Shown in pieces: positions 1-13,400 of a DNA stretch of 64,000 nt (position 1 is the stretch's first letter; each line of letters begins with the position of its first letter). Source of the DNA: Cheilinus undulatus (lineage: Eukaryota; Chordata; Actinopteri; Labriformes; Labridae); contig NC_054875.1 of assembly GCF_018320785.1 (NCBI RefSeq), positions 34,575,657 through 34,639,656 of the forward strand, written 5' to 3'. Made by a program: the position numbers and the translations under genes. The notes under the pieces are model-generated. The model ran no database searches, was not told where the DNA came from, and saw only the letters and a list, made by a program, of their open reading frames with translations.

Positions 1-714
1 TTAAAGTCCTTTTGGTCAAAATTTCCCCTCTTAGTTATTACTACTTTTCTGCAGCTCAGTGAGGAAACAGTCAAACTCAGCATCTGCTTTAACCTCCATA
101 TTATCAAGAACTATTGTGTTTATCAAAAGTGTTCAAATATCATGCATAACAGTGAAATTTTTTTTATCGTATCAATACCATAATTTGACATTGGACCAAC
201 ACATTTTGTTATGATGCTTTCTTCTTTTGCATTGGTTTAATGGCTCCTGACAAGAGAAATCAAACTAACTGGTATATACTTGATTTATCTTAATTTGTCA
301 TATGTTATTTAAATTCTAGTCTTTTGTGAGAATACTTTTAAGTGAAACAAGGCAAAGATAATTTTGATATTTATTTTGTTTTACACCCAGCTGTACTACA
401 CCAACGATCACAGTAACTATTGAATAAATAGAAAGAGCCATCATAAAACATGCCTGACTGGTTAAAAAATATGTAAACATTTGGAATAAATATATCATAG
501 ATCTGCTCAAAAGGCTGCATGCTCATCAGATGTATGTGCTAGATAGCAGCAAAAACTCCAGAGACAGTCAAAATGCTACAACAGCTTCTTTCAGTTGTTA
601 CAAGGTAACAAAAGAATAAACATGAAGTCTACATTAATGATATTCTTAATTATTGGTAGAAATTTTGTTTAAATTAAGGGCTACATTACCATATAAAGAT
701 CTAGGTTTTCCAAG
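1..714. other. AT-rich intergenic DNA, nothing recognised
   Basis: No convincing exon, RNA gene or repeat family was seen here. The short ORFs show no protein-like composition. Confidence 0.4.
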
Positions 715-1345
715 ACTGTTCGGCTGCAGACTGTAGATCTCAGACGCCCCTTCTTGAAGACCCTTACTTTGAAACGCTGTTTCTGTCACAACAGAACTAA
801 TTTGCAGATGCAATGTATTTCCAGTTTAAGGTTTGTTTGTTTTTTAAATTCAACTTTATAATCAAAGTCTAGTAGTTACATAACCACATCATAAACATTA
901 CACACTAAGCAACATTTTAAAGATAAAACAGAGACAAAGGTCAGAGGTCAAGCCTGGGGGTAAATACTGTATCAGACTATTTTAGAAGTAGTTAGGGGAA
1001 CGGTGACTTACTAAAGCTTTAGCTAAAGCTTATGAAGCTACACTAGCTTTGGCAACATGAGTTTAAGCAAACACAGCTAAAGCTAAGGTAGCTGTGCAAG
1101 CAACGTAGATAACATAGCTGACGTAGCTAAAGTTAGCTTTGTTGGTATGGATATCCATGAGCTTTAGCTAAGTATGCTACATAGCTTTGTTTGCTACACG
1201 GCTTACCTAGCAAACAGAGCTCTACAAGCTCTGTTTGCAAAGTTAGAATTATTTCATGGAGGACAGTCTTTTTTCCTGTAAGTAAACTGTTTAGTCAGCT
1301 TTATTAAACATTTTGTTATCAGATTTTGCAGGTCAGGTTTTTACT
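715..1345 (+). repeat. Dispersed AGCTAAAGCT element, copy 1
   Basis: Flanks on both sides match copy 2 at 21105-22640 (for example GGTCAGAGGTC, TTTTAGAAGTAGTTA and TTTTGCAGGTCAGGTTTTTA). Between them, about 1010-1235 is filled with variants of AGCTTTAGCTAAAGCT and ACATAGCTACGTAGCT. See the finding on this element. Confidence 0.7.
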
Positions 1346-4300
1346 TGCAGCTTTTGGTATCCTAGCCTTTACCTTAGCCCTAACCAAAAATGTAATCTGA
1401 TTTTATTTTGAAAGTTTAAGTGTGTATTTCCATTCTGACATATGACTCACAGTAATGGTGATGTATTCATTTTAAAAATGAAGACGGTGCATTTGAGAGT
1501 CTGAACAGACACTTGCATGCACCTAAAAACTTCATTATTCTGAAATGCCCTATTTTATGCATAACACCCTTGCTATTGGTTTAGGGCTCTATAGCCATTA
1601 AAGCGTATTGTATTTTAAGCTTTTAAATAGTGCATGACCATATTTTTCCCATTTACTGCCATTCATTTTGATGGTTTTCGCCTGGAATGGGGCAGGGCCC
1701 TCATTATTTGGGCAGAGTACCTGGATGGGATGAGTCTATCAGTTATAAATAATGGCTCATTCTGATGTCATGATGGGCACTGACTGCCAGATTTTGTTTA
1801 CAGAAATAGGCGGACCAACAACGAGCGATATAGTCTGCTTTCAAAAATCTAAATGCAAAAATACTAAAAAAAAAAGAAAAAAAAAGAGAGGTTTTTCATG
1901 ATTTGCCTTCTTGAAAGTTGAGATTATTTGTATCTATTGGAAAAATCACAGCAATCAGTAATTCTGTCATTGTACTTTCAGGCATGTCTATATTGTTTTA
2001 AGACAGACTTTAACCTTTTCTGTGTAATGCTGCAAGATTTGCTCACTAGAGAACTTTCCTGTCTCACTTTTTCTCCTCTTTTCTCCCATTTGATGTAGAA
2101 ATACTGCTGAGCATGGTGACAGCAGCATTTGTCTCACTGTGATCTCCATCCAGAGCGAGGACACGGCTGCAGCACAGGAGTGAGGAGGAGGAGGAGGAGG
2201 AGGAGGAGAAGATCCAGACAGTGTTTGTGTCTATTTGTAGTGCTGTGCTCTTACCAGACGGGGGAGTTAGCTTCCTTTAGACACTCAGCCAGTGATGACC
2301 ATCTGGTAACCTGAGGAAAAACAATGTCATACATTCATAAAGAAACATAACAAACAGGAACACTGTGACATGAAGACAGAAAACCCTTACAGCTCTGTGA
2401 TTCCTCTGTAGACTGTAGTTTTAATGTTCCTCTCTTTCTAAGCGGTGTGTGCGCCTCAGTAAACTCACACACCACTCGCTGGACCAATCCTCTCCGTGTT
2501 GTCGAATGTACCACGAAGCTGTGTTCAGATTTTTAAAATAACATTGGATTCCTCTCTTTGCCTCTGAACGTCGCCTCTCTGCTGCTCCTGGACGATCTCT
2601 CTGCGTACATGATGTAAAAGTATGGCTGCTCCAGACGACGAGCCATCAGATTGTGACACTCACATGAATGTCATTCAGCAGTAGCACATTGTTTTTTGTC
2701 CTCTGGGACGCTGCCGAGCTAAAGTACGACTGAATTTCTCGTTGGCTGATTGCACTTTATGGAAAGGCCAACATCAAAAGGATTGTGGCAATATAGAGGC
2801 CTTTACCCAAGAGTTAATGTATAGCAGCAGACATTTATGGTTTATTTTGTGTGTTTATTCTCTGACTTTTCCTCTGTAATATGTTGATTGGGAATGGGTA
2901 ACCTTAATGATCTTTGCTCTGAAGTGGGAACCAGAAGAAAGGCAGAAAGCACAGATTGAGTTTTTAAAGTCATTCTTGTGCAAAACTCCACTTATATTTA
3001 TACAGATTTACAATGTGGTAATTTTATCATTCCAGAGGTAAATTTTGCAGGTATTTTGATTACCTTGCACCAATTTCCAGTGTTACTAAGCAGTTTCTTG
3101 CCAGTGATAAGATTATGTCCCCCCTGTAAGAGAAATTGTGTGTTAGATTTCATTGTGCAGATTTTTAGCAATAATCCCTTCCTCCTGGTTTCCCTCTGAG
3201 GACAAAGCTCATTTACTCAAAGTGACGGCACTGCAGTATTAGACATGATGTCTTGTTCTGAGCTTTTCTTTCTTTTATCTGTGAATACGAATTGTAAATA
3301 AGCTTCAAATGTACTATATATAAATATATATATGCTTTTGTAGGTCACATACTGTTTTTGCACAGATTGTAAGGCTTGATATTTAAAAGTTTCTTAATCC
3401 ATCATAGGTCAACTTTTATTTTCAAACCTTAAAATACATCAGAGAGGAAGGGCCTCATTTTTTGTAAGCAGTACGTGTAGATTTACTTTCATACTGTCAC
3501 TTTCTTTCTCAGAAAGCATTTTTCTGAGGTCATAGTCTTAGCTAAAGAGGTGCTAGTGTGTAATTTTGTTTTTTAATAAATTATTTTTCTTTGGACAGAA
3601 AAAGAAAACACAAAGTATGCCTATACAAAAAGAGTTGACACATGATTGTGTTAGGCTTCTAGGGGCCCAGATGTCTCACCGGTAATGTGGTGTTGATTTT
3701 TTTTCTCAACTGAACCTCATGCTTCCAAGTTTCACTCCTGAGATTTCTCTGCTTTTGCAGATTTGATCGTTCAGACTTTGGGCCTGCCGTCTGTGAGCCT
3801 TTTTGGTCTGCAGATCCTAATGGAAGCCACACAAGAGGTCGTTTGAATCCCATGTTTCTTGTCAATTTCATGACAGGGAACCTTTATTTACATTTAAGTT
3901 TGCCTTTATTTTTATTCTGATTCCTGTGAAGCTTTTGTTGAAGAATCTACCTTTGAACACATGCTCAATCCAAAGATTTTTGTTTGTCATTCTGCAGTGC
4001 TAGAAACAGTTCCTGACGTAGATCGTGCAAGTACTCATGTGTGCTTTAATTGTTGCACATAACCTATAATATTCATTGAACTTAATATGTTTAAATGCAT
4101 ATATTATATCCCCATGATCCATATGACATAGAGTAGACATGAGTCTGGTTCTGCTGAGGTGGTTTGACTTCTTTCGTTTGTGATTGTTTCCTCCTTTCTG
4201 TAGATCTTATGGCCAGTTGAAATGTGGTGCTGCAAACGGTTCTTTCACAAACGAATGTTGAGATTTTTCTACGCTGAAAGACGGTTTCATGATTGATGTC

Positions 4301-4795
4301 TTTATGTCTCAGAATAATAGCTTGGAGTTGTTTTTTTTTAACCCCAGTCTCAATGAATATGTTTAATCAACAATATTTAAAAAAAAAAAAAAAGTTTTGC
4401 TGTAAAGGAAAGAAACTCCTCAGAGTGCATCATTGGCACTAGAGAAAAGACAAAACACATCTGGGAAACATACAGTCGTTCTTAAAGGATGTAAAATACT
4501 GTTGCATTTTTTTCTTACCTTGTTTCTTGATGTTAATATCGATGTAAATACAAATTTATATTTAAACATTACAATGTCTATGTTTGTTTTTGCACATACA
4601 TCCTGCAGCAACTGCTCAGTCCATCACTGCACAGTACCACAAGTGCCGAAGTGGAATCTGGAATGCCTTTTGCAACATGTGCCATTTCAGCAGCATATAC
4701 ACTTAAAAAGCATGTGCTGTGGCCAAAAGCATGCTACAAGAGGGTCAGTGCCATGCACCCCTCACCTGTCACATCAGCTTCATTCTCCACCACTA
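1346..4795. other. Intergenic DNA with one possible terminal exon
   Basis: Mostly AT-rich without clear homology. A strong polypyrimidine-AG acceptor at 2052-2098 precedes a 27-codon open stretch ending in TGA at 2181-2183, reported as a finding. A (GAG)n run follows at 2184-2209. About 2440-2660 is relatively CpG-rich, and a 13-base A run lies at about 4380-4393. No other gene signal was seen. Confidence 0.4.
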
Positions 4796-5045
4796 TCATC
4801 CATACATCCATCGCCGATCCATTTTCCTCTGCTTATTCAGGGCTAGGTCATGGTGGCAGCAGGCTAAACAAGTCATACCAGACTTCCCTTGTCCCACTCA
4901 CATTTTCCAGCTCCTCATGGTGGACCCTGAGGCATTTCTCAACTGATGGGATATATAATCCCTCAAGCATGTTTTGGGTCTACCCAAAGTTCTCCTCCCA
5001 GCTGGACCTGCCTAGAAGACCTCCAAAGGGATGCCCTCTGCAAAT
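4796..5045 (-). mobile_element. 3' end fragment of a non-LTR retrotransposon (LINE)
   Basis: Read on the minus strand this is the end of the same LINE family as 36760-37775: the region coding for a GRP-rich stretch and then the LLPP terminus, here degraded, followed by a short tail with CCATCC motifs on the plus strand. Antisense ORFs of up to 217 codons across it are not genes. Confidence 0.65.
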
Positions 5046-6890
5046 TGGTCCCAGAGAAAGGCTAAGACAAAGTAAATTTAAAAAACGCAGCTTGAATCAG
5101 CAAACCGGGAACCAAGACACCCTTCTTGGAGTTGGGATATTTAGGCAGTCCCCTGTTGCCAGACCTGACCAGGGGCTTGCACCTGTGAGCCACCCTGTGG
5201 GCTCACCACCTGCAGGGATTGGTATGGAATCCAGATGCATTGTGTTCCAGGTTAAAGCAAAAGGTGGTGGTCTTGGCATGCTGATCCCGAGTGGTGTAGA
5301 CTGACTCACCATGATGCATTTGTTAATTCCAGTGGTCTTTCTTTACTACATTTCATTAGCAAAGACCATGATAGTCAGAAATGGGTTTCAATTGTTAAAA
5401 TATGAGCTAATGAAATGGTATAGAAATGAAGGGACGAAGGCAATGGTTGAGGGATGGAGGGAAGATGGGACGAAAGGATAAATTTATTAGGAATTGAGCA
5501 GATGGGTGAAGAGATGATGTTGCTCTTAGTGAGGACCCCCCCAGTGGTTTCTGTATTAAGACAAAGAGAAGTTAGAAATGAAGAGGTTTTGGATAGGAGT
5601 TGTGTAGATGAGTGAGGTGTGCTTATATACTAAACATGCTTAACATACTTTTGACACAAGTGAAAATCATATGACAGAAATGTATACATTTCTTAAGTAA
5701 CTGAGAGCACTGAAATGAGCATTGCCTTATAGTAATGGCAGATGATACTGATGTGACAGATGAGTGGGATGTGGCACCGGTCCCCTTGTGGCATACCATT
5801 AGCCACCACAGTGGCATATACAGTATGCTGCTGAAAAATCACATGCCACTGAAGTTATAGCATATGTTGCTGAAATTGCACCATAACATGCCCCCCCCCC
5901 CCCCCCCCCCTTTAGTAGCATGCAAGATGCTACTTCTCAATCCTGCTGTCACTAAATCCTGCTGGCACATAAAAATATGTTTCACTGAAATAACTGCCCT
6001 TTCAAGAGAAACAAGTAAATTATCAAAGTAGGAGTCTTATTTTCTTTAGTGATTGATGGAGTCTGCCAGTCTGTATGGAGTGGGAGGTGAGTGTGAAGGA
6101 CATCTGAGTGAACAATCCTCTGAAGTAAGCTCAGACTGGGGTTTTATCTATGTGAAATCAGTATGTTTCATGCACTTTTATCAGCTGTTTGTTTCCTGTA
6201 ACCCCCCCTTAATTCAGTTAGATATCTCAGTGTTAGTCTTCACTACTTCTTTAATAATTTTAGCCCCCTGAAAAGCTTTAACACCTCCAGGCTATTGCCC
6301 TGCTGTGACTGCTGCTGTACCAAGACCCTGTCAGTCCATTCAGAACTTTAAATATCTTTTTAGACTTGTGTGCTATTCATTTTAAATTACAGGTCTGTCA
6401 GGTTTATGTAGGGTGACTCAACCCTTCAAACTACTGTGTTGTAGGTGGAAGAATGGTCTTGACATATTCAGTCCAAAAGCCAGGAAGCTTTTTTTTTTGT
6501 TTCACTTTTGTTCTATTGTGATTTTATGCAGAGAGACATATTGCAGAGCTTCCTTTTAAGGTAAGTAGCTAAAACATTTTGATCTGTTCATTATTAATGA
6601 AGATACTGCCATCATAAACCTTAAAACCTCTGGTATTGAAATAGGGCTGGCATTTCTCATTTTGAGTGAAATATTATAACTGCAAAATGCACTGTTATTT
6701 AACTAACGCTCACATTAATGTCTCCGTAGGATAATTTCAGGGGACTCTGACTTTGTAAGCAATGACAAAATAACATTAAAAATTGCTCACTCAGCTGTAC
6801 TTATTTAGGTGCTAAATGGTAAATATTAGCATGCTAACACTGCCAATGATAGCATCCACAATTAGCATTTCTGCATTAGCATGTTTTCGT
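5046..6890. other. Intergenic DNA, nothing gene-like
   Basis: Contains a perfect run of 20 C at 5891-5910 and AT-rich sequence. No exon or known repeat could be supported. Confidence 0.35.
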
Positions 6891-7955
6891 GTAACCTTGC
6901 AAAGCAGATGAATACGCCCATTTCCGTGTTTCTCACTGGCGAATCCATCTTGCAAAGCTCCCGTCTGAACTGTTTGGACCCGGTTAGAAAGTGACAGGAC
7001 CAAGCAGCGATGAGGGGCAGTACTTTCAGGCGCAGCGGAGTCTTGACCATAGACTGTGGAAAGAATTGGACAAACCCTGTGTGACGTCAGCCGTCTGCTT
7101 ACAATAGGTGGACTCAAACAGCTCTTTAAGCCGATCCGCGGAGGCTTCCATATTGAAATCACGGTCTCAGCGGAGCTTTGGATCAACCAACGGCCCGCCC
7201 ACTAAGCACGACTTCCTGTCAGCCTGCTAGTTAGCCTTCTGGTTGACAGAAACGTAGGCTCTGCCTGTCGAGCTATCTGTCAATCAAACGATCGTGGTAC
7301 AAAAAAATTCACCCCCTTACAGTGGGAGCACATGAAGACACTAGCTAATGAGACACATTTGGTATTTTGAACCAGGCTGTTAACCAGTTTATTCTAGTGT
7401 AAAAACCGGCTGTTTAACAGGTGTCCAGATGGGACTTCTGGTGTTCTTGCACCCAGCCTCAAGTGGACACTCGCGGTATAGCAGTTTTTTGCTCTTCTGC
7501 ATTGGCTTCATTTTTCAGGACCAGAGGTTGCTGCTTGGTCATGACTAAAGCAAGCAGCAACAAGAGGCCGGTGCAATTATGGTGGAAAAGAGCTTAGCGT
7601 GGATGCTGCTAAAGCGCCAGTTTTATCAGAACTTGATGACATTTCCTCATTAGGAGAAGACCAAAGAACAGCAGTGAGTTGTTTTCTTTTCAAAAATGAC
7701 AAAAGTTGTGTACTGACATGTCTGTAGTCGCCATGGTTCGCGTTATTCTTCGGTAGCTGCGCACATGCACCTCGGTCGCGGCTTCATCACGTGTTTTGTT
7801 GCTCTGGTTGGCCCGTAATGTGACAGACAGAACATTCATCCAATCACACTGTTTTCTTCAACAGCTCTGCCCTTAACCAAATGCTTAGTACTGAAGGTTT
7901 CCCACATCCATCTGGCATGTCAGGTTAGTTTTCATGAGCATTCAGTTACAGTTGT
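6891..7955 (+). repeat. Helicase-ORF repeat, copy 1 (interrupted)
   Basis: Matches copy 2 at 24238-24785 across both ends (CTGGCGAATCCATCTTGCAAAGCTCC and later TGGATGCTGCTAAAGCGCC, then CATCCATCTGGCATG). An extra stretch of about 500 bp (about 7035-7545) interrupts copy 1; its right part (about 7370-7545) belongs to another common repeat also present near 25925-26130. The encoded exon is frameshifted near its start, but the donor GTGAGT is still present at about 7673. Confidence 0.6.
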
Positions 7956-8159
7956 TAGTTACCAGCAAACCTTGCCTGAACAAAGTTTGTAGTTAACATA
8001 TTTTCATGTTATACAGCCTGCCACAGGTTGGAAAAAACAGCAGCTGAAATAACCTTCAATTACGTGGCTACAGAAGCCCCAGTTGGACATGATATATAGG
8101 CTATACTGTATTTTAGTTTTGCATGATTAAGAGTGAATTACAGTGTTTTTAACCCTTTA

Positions 8160-9085
8160 TAGAGCTGGGGATTTTAGAGTTGACAAGGTTATCTTTAGAT
8201 TCAGACCTCTTTAAGAGGCAAGACATGTAGTAATGGTGGCACCATCAGTTTTATCAATTCCAGTAGGAGACCTGTAATAATTCAGGAATGCTATGTAACT
8301 AGGGGAATTTTAGGAGTGATGAGACACCTAAAATAAAAACAGATTTGTCATTTATACTGTTGTAAAACTCACTAAAATCACATATATTTCACTATTTATT
8401 TTTCCTTATAATTCCATCTGAAAACCTTAAAAAAACACGTATACTAAATATCTAAATAAATTAAGCAAAATAAGGTGTACAGTAAAAACAAAAACTGATA
8501 TAAACCACATACGTGTGATGGAATTGTTACAATGTTATAAAATGACCAAAAATCACTCTTGTTTCAATATTTACTCCTTCTATAAATGAGCAAAATTCAC
8601 CACTGGATCACTCTTTATTTTCTACAAACCTGGGGCAACACCTAACTACCATCTAGAGCACTATTATCCTACATTATAATGAGTAATTTGTCAAAAATAA
8701 CATTTTATTCACCTAAAACAGGCGTATGTTCTAATATGGTTCCTCAGGTTTTCACGCTAAGGTTGCAGTAACTGGTAGAAATCCTAGGCAAAAACAAAAC
8801 CTATCATGGCATTTAGCACTACTTTTCACTTGTTTAATGTGTGAGTCTCATCAACTTATCCTGGTTAGTTATGCTTTTTGGGACCAAAAGAGACATTAAA
8901 CTGCATTTGTTGAGTTCTGGAGGGAACAGGAAGTCTGACTGGTCACTGCTGATTGGTCAGATTCTGTGCTGTCACCTTCTGTGACTGATCTCCACTGACT
9001 AGGTGAGAAAAAAATATTCTGGTTGACAGAGGTGACCACATGGTTCCTTGCCCCATAAAATCAGAAGGAGGTTATTGCTTATTTC
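8160..9085 (+). repeat. Dispersed AT-rich repeat, copy A
   Basis: Aligns over its whole length with 12590-13800. Shared blocks include TAGATT...GACC, GGCAAGACAT, TACTGTTGTAAAACT.ACTAA, CACTATTAT and TAATGTGTGAG..TCATCA. A third, partial copy lies at 61580-61783. No ORF; the class is not recognised. Confidence 0.65.
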
Positions 9086-9879
9086 ATTGCATTAGGCTGT
9101 ATGGGCATAAAACACTACTTTTCCAGTGATAACAGATTATTTCCTAGATATAGCCTACTGAAAAAACACAACTGGTATGAACTTGTCAGCACAGGGAGTT
9201 AAGCAAGTTTCCTGTAATGAGGAAGCAAGCTCTGAAGCAAACCATTTTACTTAATTATTTACTCACAGCAAGATGGTTAGCATTCTTTTTACTTTCTTTC
9301 TTAGCACTACATTCACTTTCCCTCCATGTTAGCTTTAGCATAAAGCTAAAATTCATAAGTCGCAGTTACATTTTGCATCGCCGTAAGAAAACGTATTATT
9401 TAATTTTATAGTCTAGCGCAGATTAAACAAACAACAGAAACATCTTGATGTTTTTAAGCGTAAAGAAACTGTAAATAGGCTTCCATAAAAGCTGTTTGGT
9501 TTTAGCCTTGTGTGTAGACTTTGTATTGTGTCCTCTAATGGATGTTTAGTGTTCATTTAACAGCAGCTGTGGGAATTAAAACAAACAATATAATGCTTTC
9601 AAAGCATAAATTAGAAATGATGCATCTTGTGTCTGAATGCCCTTATTTAGTTCAGGGGGTTAACCTTCTCCCTGCAGAGATAGACAGTTCTCCACTAAAG
9701 CGTAAAATATATTTCTGCTAAATATCCGATGAACCCTTAAATGTCAAATGACATTAGGCGCTATGCTCTTCACTGCTAGATATGAAATAATTCAACTGTG
9801 TCTTCCTTCTTGGCAGAAGGATTTCATCTGCTTTAATATGAATGTGGGGGTTTTCCTGTGCTGATGTGTGTCATGGATG
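9086..9879. other. Upstream region of the rbm38-type gene, nothing specific
   Basis: AT-rich, with a short TTAGCTTTAGCATAAAGCTAA inverted motif near 9331. No exon recognised. Confidence 0.3.
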
Positions 9880-10280
9880 TGTATGTGAAGCAGGAGCAGC
9901 AGGGTGGAGTAGGAGGCGGGATGCACCGATGGAAAAGACGCACCGCTCGTCTATTGGAGCAGACGCGGAGTGGGCGCGCGTAAGACGCGCCTACCGTAGC
10001 CTTAAGACTATTTTTTTATCCGGACTAGGAGACATGAGGTTCGGGGACACCTGTCAGGCGGGCTACACATCCAGGAGCTGTATTTGAGGAAACTAGAGAC
10101 TGGAGGTTTGGTCATGGATACGCTGTTGTCGCTTTTATAGCCTCTGTTTAACCAAGGAGTGTAAAGTTATCCTGCTGCCTTCTTGTTTTTCTTTGTCTTG
10201 GTCTTTTGGGGGGTTTTCTTCTAAGCCGCATGAGTTCGCAGCTGTTTTTAGGTCAGCTGGTAGGGGTTCCGTTAGAAATA
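9880..10280 (+). promoter_or_regulatory. Candidate promoter and 5' UTR of the rbm38-type gene
   Basis: This short stretch is much richer in CpG than its surroundings (for example GGGCGCGCGTAAGACGCGCC near 9972) and lies just upstream of the first coding exon. An inverted CCAAT (ATTGG) occurs at about 9953. No clear TATA box is visible. The position fits a CpG-type promoter, but the transcription start is not determined. Confidence 0.45.
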
Positions 10281-10451
10281 ATGCACCCCACCATGGAGAA
10301 AGACACGACCTACACTAAGATCTTCGTCGGTGGACTGCCTTATCACACCAACGATGCTTCACTTCGGAAATATTTTGAGACTTTCGGGGACATCGACGAG
10401 GCGGTGGTGATCACGGACAAACAGACCGGCAAGTCCAGAGGATATGGCTTT
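10281..10451 (+). CDS. rbm38: rbm38-type gene, coding exon 1 (start and first half of the RRM)
   Basis: 57 codons, from the start to the Phe of RNP1. It holds RNP2 (KIFVGGLP) and most of RNP1. The donor GTGAGT begins at 10452, phase 0. The reading frame stays open upstream to about 10206, so a longer N-terminus is possible, as in some RBM38 isoforms. Confidence 0.93.
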
Positions 10452-13400
10452 GTGAGTCACTTTAAGTTTCTGCTTTCTCCTCCTAGAACAAAATAGGGAA
10501 ATATGTGGCTTAATGATGATTTTGATCAGCTGCTTTGACTTTCATTTGGCAGCGCGAGCTCTCGTAAACAAACATCGTATCTACTGCAGCCTGTCATGAA
10601 TTTGACTGACTTTATCTTTATGATTAATTGTGTTTTTGTCTGTCAGATATTACCTCCTGACGGTTTCGTTTCTATTCCTTAGTGGCTAAACACACACTCA
10701 TAAACACACACACATAAACACACACTGCTACTGTGTCCCAGCAGCAGCAGAAATGTGCAGAGTGTCTGGTGGTGGCAGTCACATGCTTGAAGCATGAGAG
10801 GCAGATTATTTCGTATAAGTGTGTCATCAATTATCTCTGCTGCCCCAAAGTGCACGCGAGCATGCACGCACACACTACAAGTTCAGTAAGCACGAGCACA
10901 GAGAGAGAGACAGAGGGAGGGAGAGGGACACACTTGACTTGGTAATAAGCTGGTGTATATTTGGACAGATGTTTATCTTCCTGCTCTGTTAGGGAGAGAG
11001 AGAGAGAGAGAGTGAAGGGGGAGAAGAGAGAGGGGATGGCTGCTTGGTCACAGAGGTGTGACATGTCAGTTGGCTCTGCAAGATAAGGCTGCAGCACTTT
11101 CATTCTGACTTCCTCCCATATAGCCCTTCCCCCCTCCTCTCTCTGTCTCTCCCTCTCTGCCAGGTTTGCTTTGAGTGACTTTGTGGGTGTTTTGAACTGA
11201 AGGAGTTCAAATTGTCTCAATTCAATTCAGTAAGCTTTATTGGCAGTGGAAACACGTTTCCACTGCCAAAGCAGTGTACAGAGAAATGATATATTTTATA
11301 CAGTAAAAGAAAAAAAAACAGCTCACAGTATTATAATTGCTATACACATCAGAAGTCCTGGTTTAAATTTAAAAATTACAGACAGAAACTGAAAGTTTTT
11401 ATTAAAAGGTACAGTGTATAATTTTTCACTTGGTATCCTCTACTGCAGGGGTGTCCAAGCTTTTTTTTCCATTGAGGGCTGTTTAGGCCACTTTGATACA
11501 TAGTGCATTCACCGAGTATTCAGACCCTCTTCACTTTTTTCAGCTTTATATTACAGCAAAAAATAAATAAATAAATAAATATATGTATGTATGTATATAT
11601 ATATATATATAATTTTTATTCTCATTAATCTACACTGAGTGCCCCATTGTGACAAAGTGAAAGAGGGTTTTCACTCTGACATAAGTATCAGATCCATTGC
11701 AAACACACAAGAAATTTAGCTCAGGTTCCTCCCATGTCTCTTGTGTTTTTTCTGGGATGTTTCTACACCTTGACTGGATTCCACCTGTGGTAAATTAAAC
11801 TGATTGGACATGATTTGGAAAGGCACACACCTCTCTATAGAAGGCCTCACAGCTAACAATGCATATTAGAGAAAATACCAAGCCATGAGGTCAAAGGGTC
11901 CTGTCTCTGAACTCTGAGGGACAGATCTGGGGAAGTCTACAAAAAAATCTGCTGCACTGAAGGTTCCCAAGAGCACTGTGGTCCCCATAATTCTCAAATG
12001 GAATAAGTTTGGCACTACCAGGACTCCTCCAAGAGCCGTTAGCCCAGCTAAACTGAGCAACAGGGGAAGAAAGGAGCAGTAAGAGAGGTGGCACAGAACT
12101 GTATGGCCACTCTGACTGAGCTCCAGAGCTCCTGTGTGGAGATAGGAAAAGTTCCAGAAGGTCAACCATCACTGCAGCCCTCCACTGATGTGGGCTTTAT
12201 GGCAGAGTGGCTAGAGAGAAGCCTCACCTCAGTGTAAAACACTCCACGTGATTCACATGGAGTGTTTTGCATTTAATGTACCACAAGTGGACTCCAATCA
12301 AGGTGTTGAAATGGTCTAGAGAAATGGGGAGAACCTGAGCTAAATTTTAAGCGTTTTTGCAAAGGGTCTGTAGACTTATGTGATATTTCTTTTTTTTGTT
12401 TGTTTTAAATAAATTTGCAAAAGTTCTAAAATTCTGAATTCACTTTGTCATGATGGGGTACAAACAAAACAAAAAGTAAAAGGGGTCTGAATACTTTCTG
12501 AATGAACTGTATCTGACCTTTAGTGTGTTGAAATTAGTAGAACCAGACTAGAGTCATCTGGAATGGCTGCAGTGTCTCCTGACAGAGTTGGGGATGTTAG
12601 AGTTGGTGAGGTTGTCTTTAGATTTGGACCATTTTTGGAGGCAAGACATTACTAGCTTTAATAAACCTTAAATAATCACAAATCTTTAATTACTAAGTGA
12701 ATTTTAGCAGCAATGTGACTCACAGTAAAGATAAAACTGTTAACAGTTTCTTAGTTTAATGAACCTGTCATACTGTTGTAAAACTGACTAAGATCACATA
12801 TTTCACTATTTATAGCATTTTTCCATTTAATTCTATCAGTGAACCTAAAACATTACAAATGAATGTCTTAATGAATTAAATCAGTAATAAGTCTTACAGT
12901 AACAACAAAGCTGATATAAACCCCAAAAGTATAATAAACTGGAATAATGTTTAAAAAAAGGCCAAAAATCCCACCTATTTTAGTAGCCATTAATTGAAGA
13001 AATAATCAAATAGTAAAATTTACTAGTGGATCACTCTTTTTTTAAATACCTGTGGCAACATCTAACCGCTCTATAGAGTGGTGGTTCTTAACTGGTGGGT
13101 CAGGACCCAAAAGTTGATTTCAGAGTCCTTTTTAGTGGGTCACGAATATATGGCTAGGGGAAAACTCCGATAAATTCAATGAAACTCTTAAAGCATGCTT
13201 GTCGTCGCGGTTCTTTAATTTTTCACGTTTTTTACTGCCTTCGGACCAGACTGTGTTATTATTCTGAATTAATCTAATTAGTCTAAAAATATCAGAATTT
13301 TTTGTTTGTCATCTCTGTTTGAGAAGTGGTCCTGAGGCTCAACCAGTTGAGAACCACTGCTATAGAGTACTATTATCCTGTATATAATGAGTTATTTTTC

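Noticed and set aside
2129..2314. Arg-rich ORF (run of Arg)
   Set aside because: Created by the (GAG)n microsatellite read in another frame.
4651..5304. 217-codon ORF on the plus strand
   Set aside because: Antisense to a LINE 3' end; no protein-like domain and no splice or start support.
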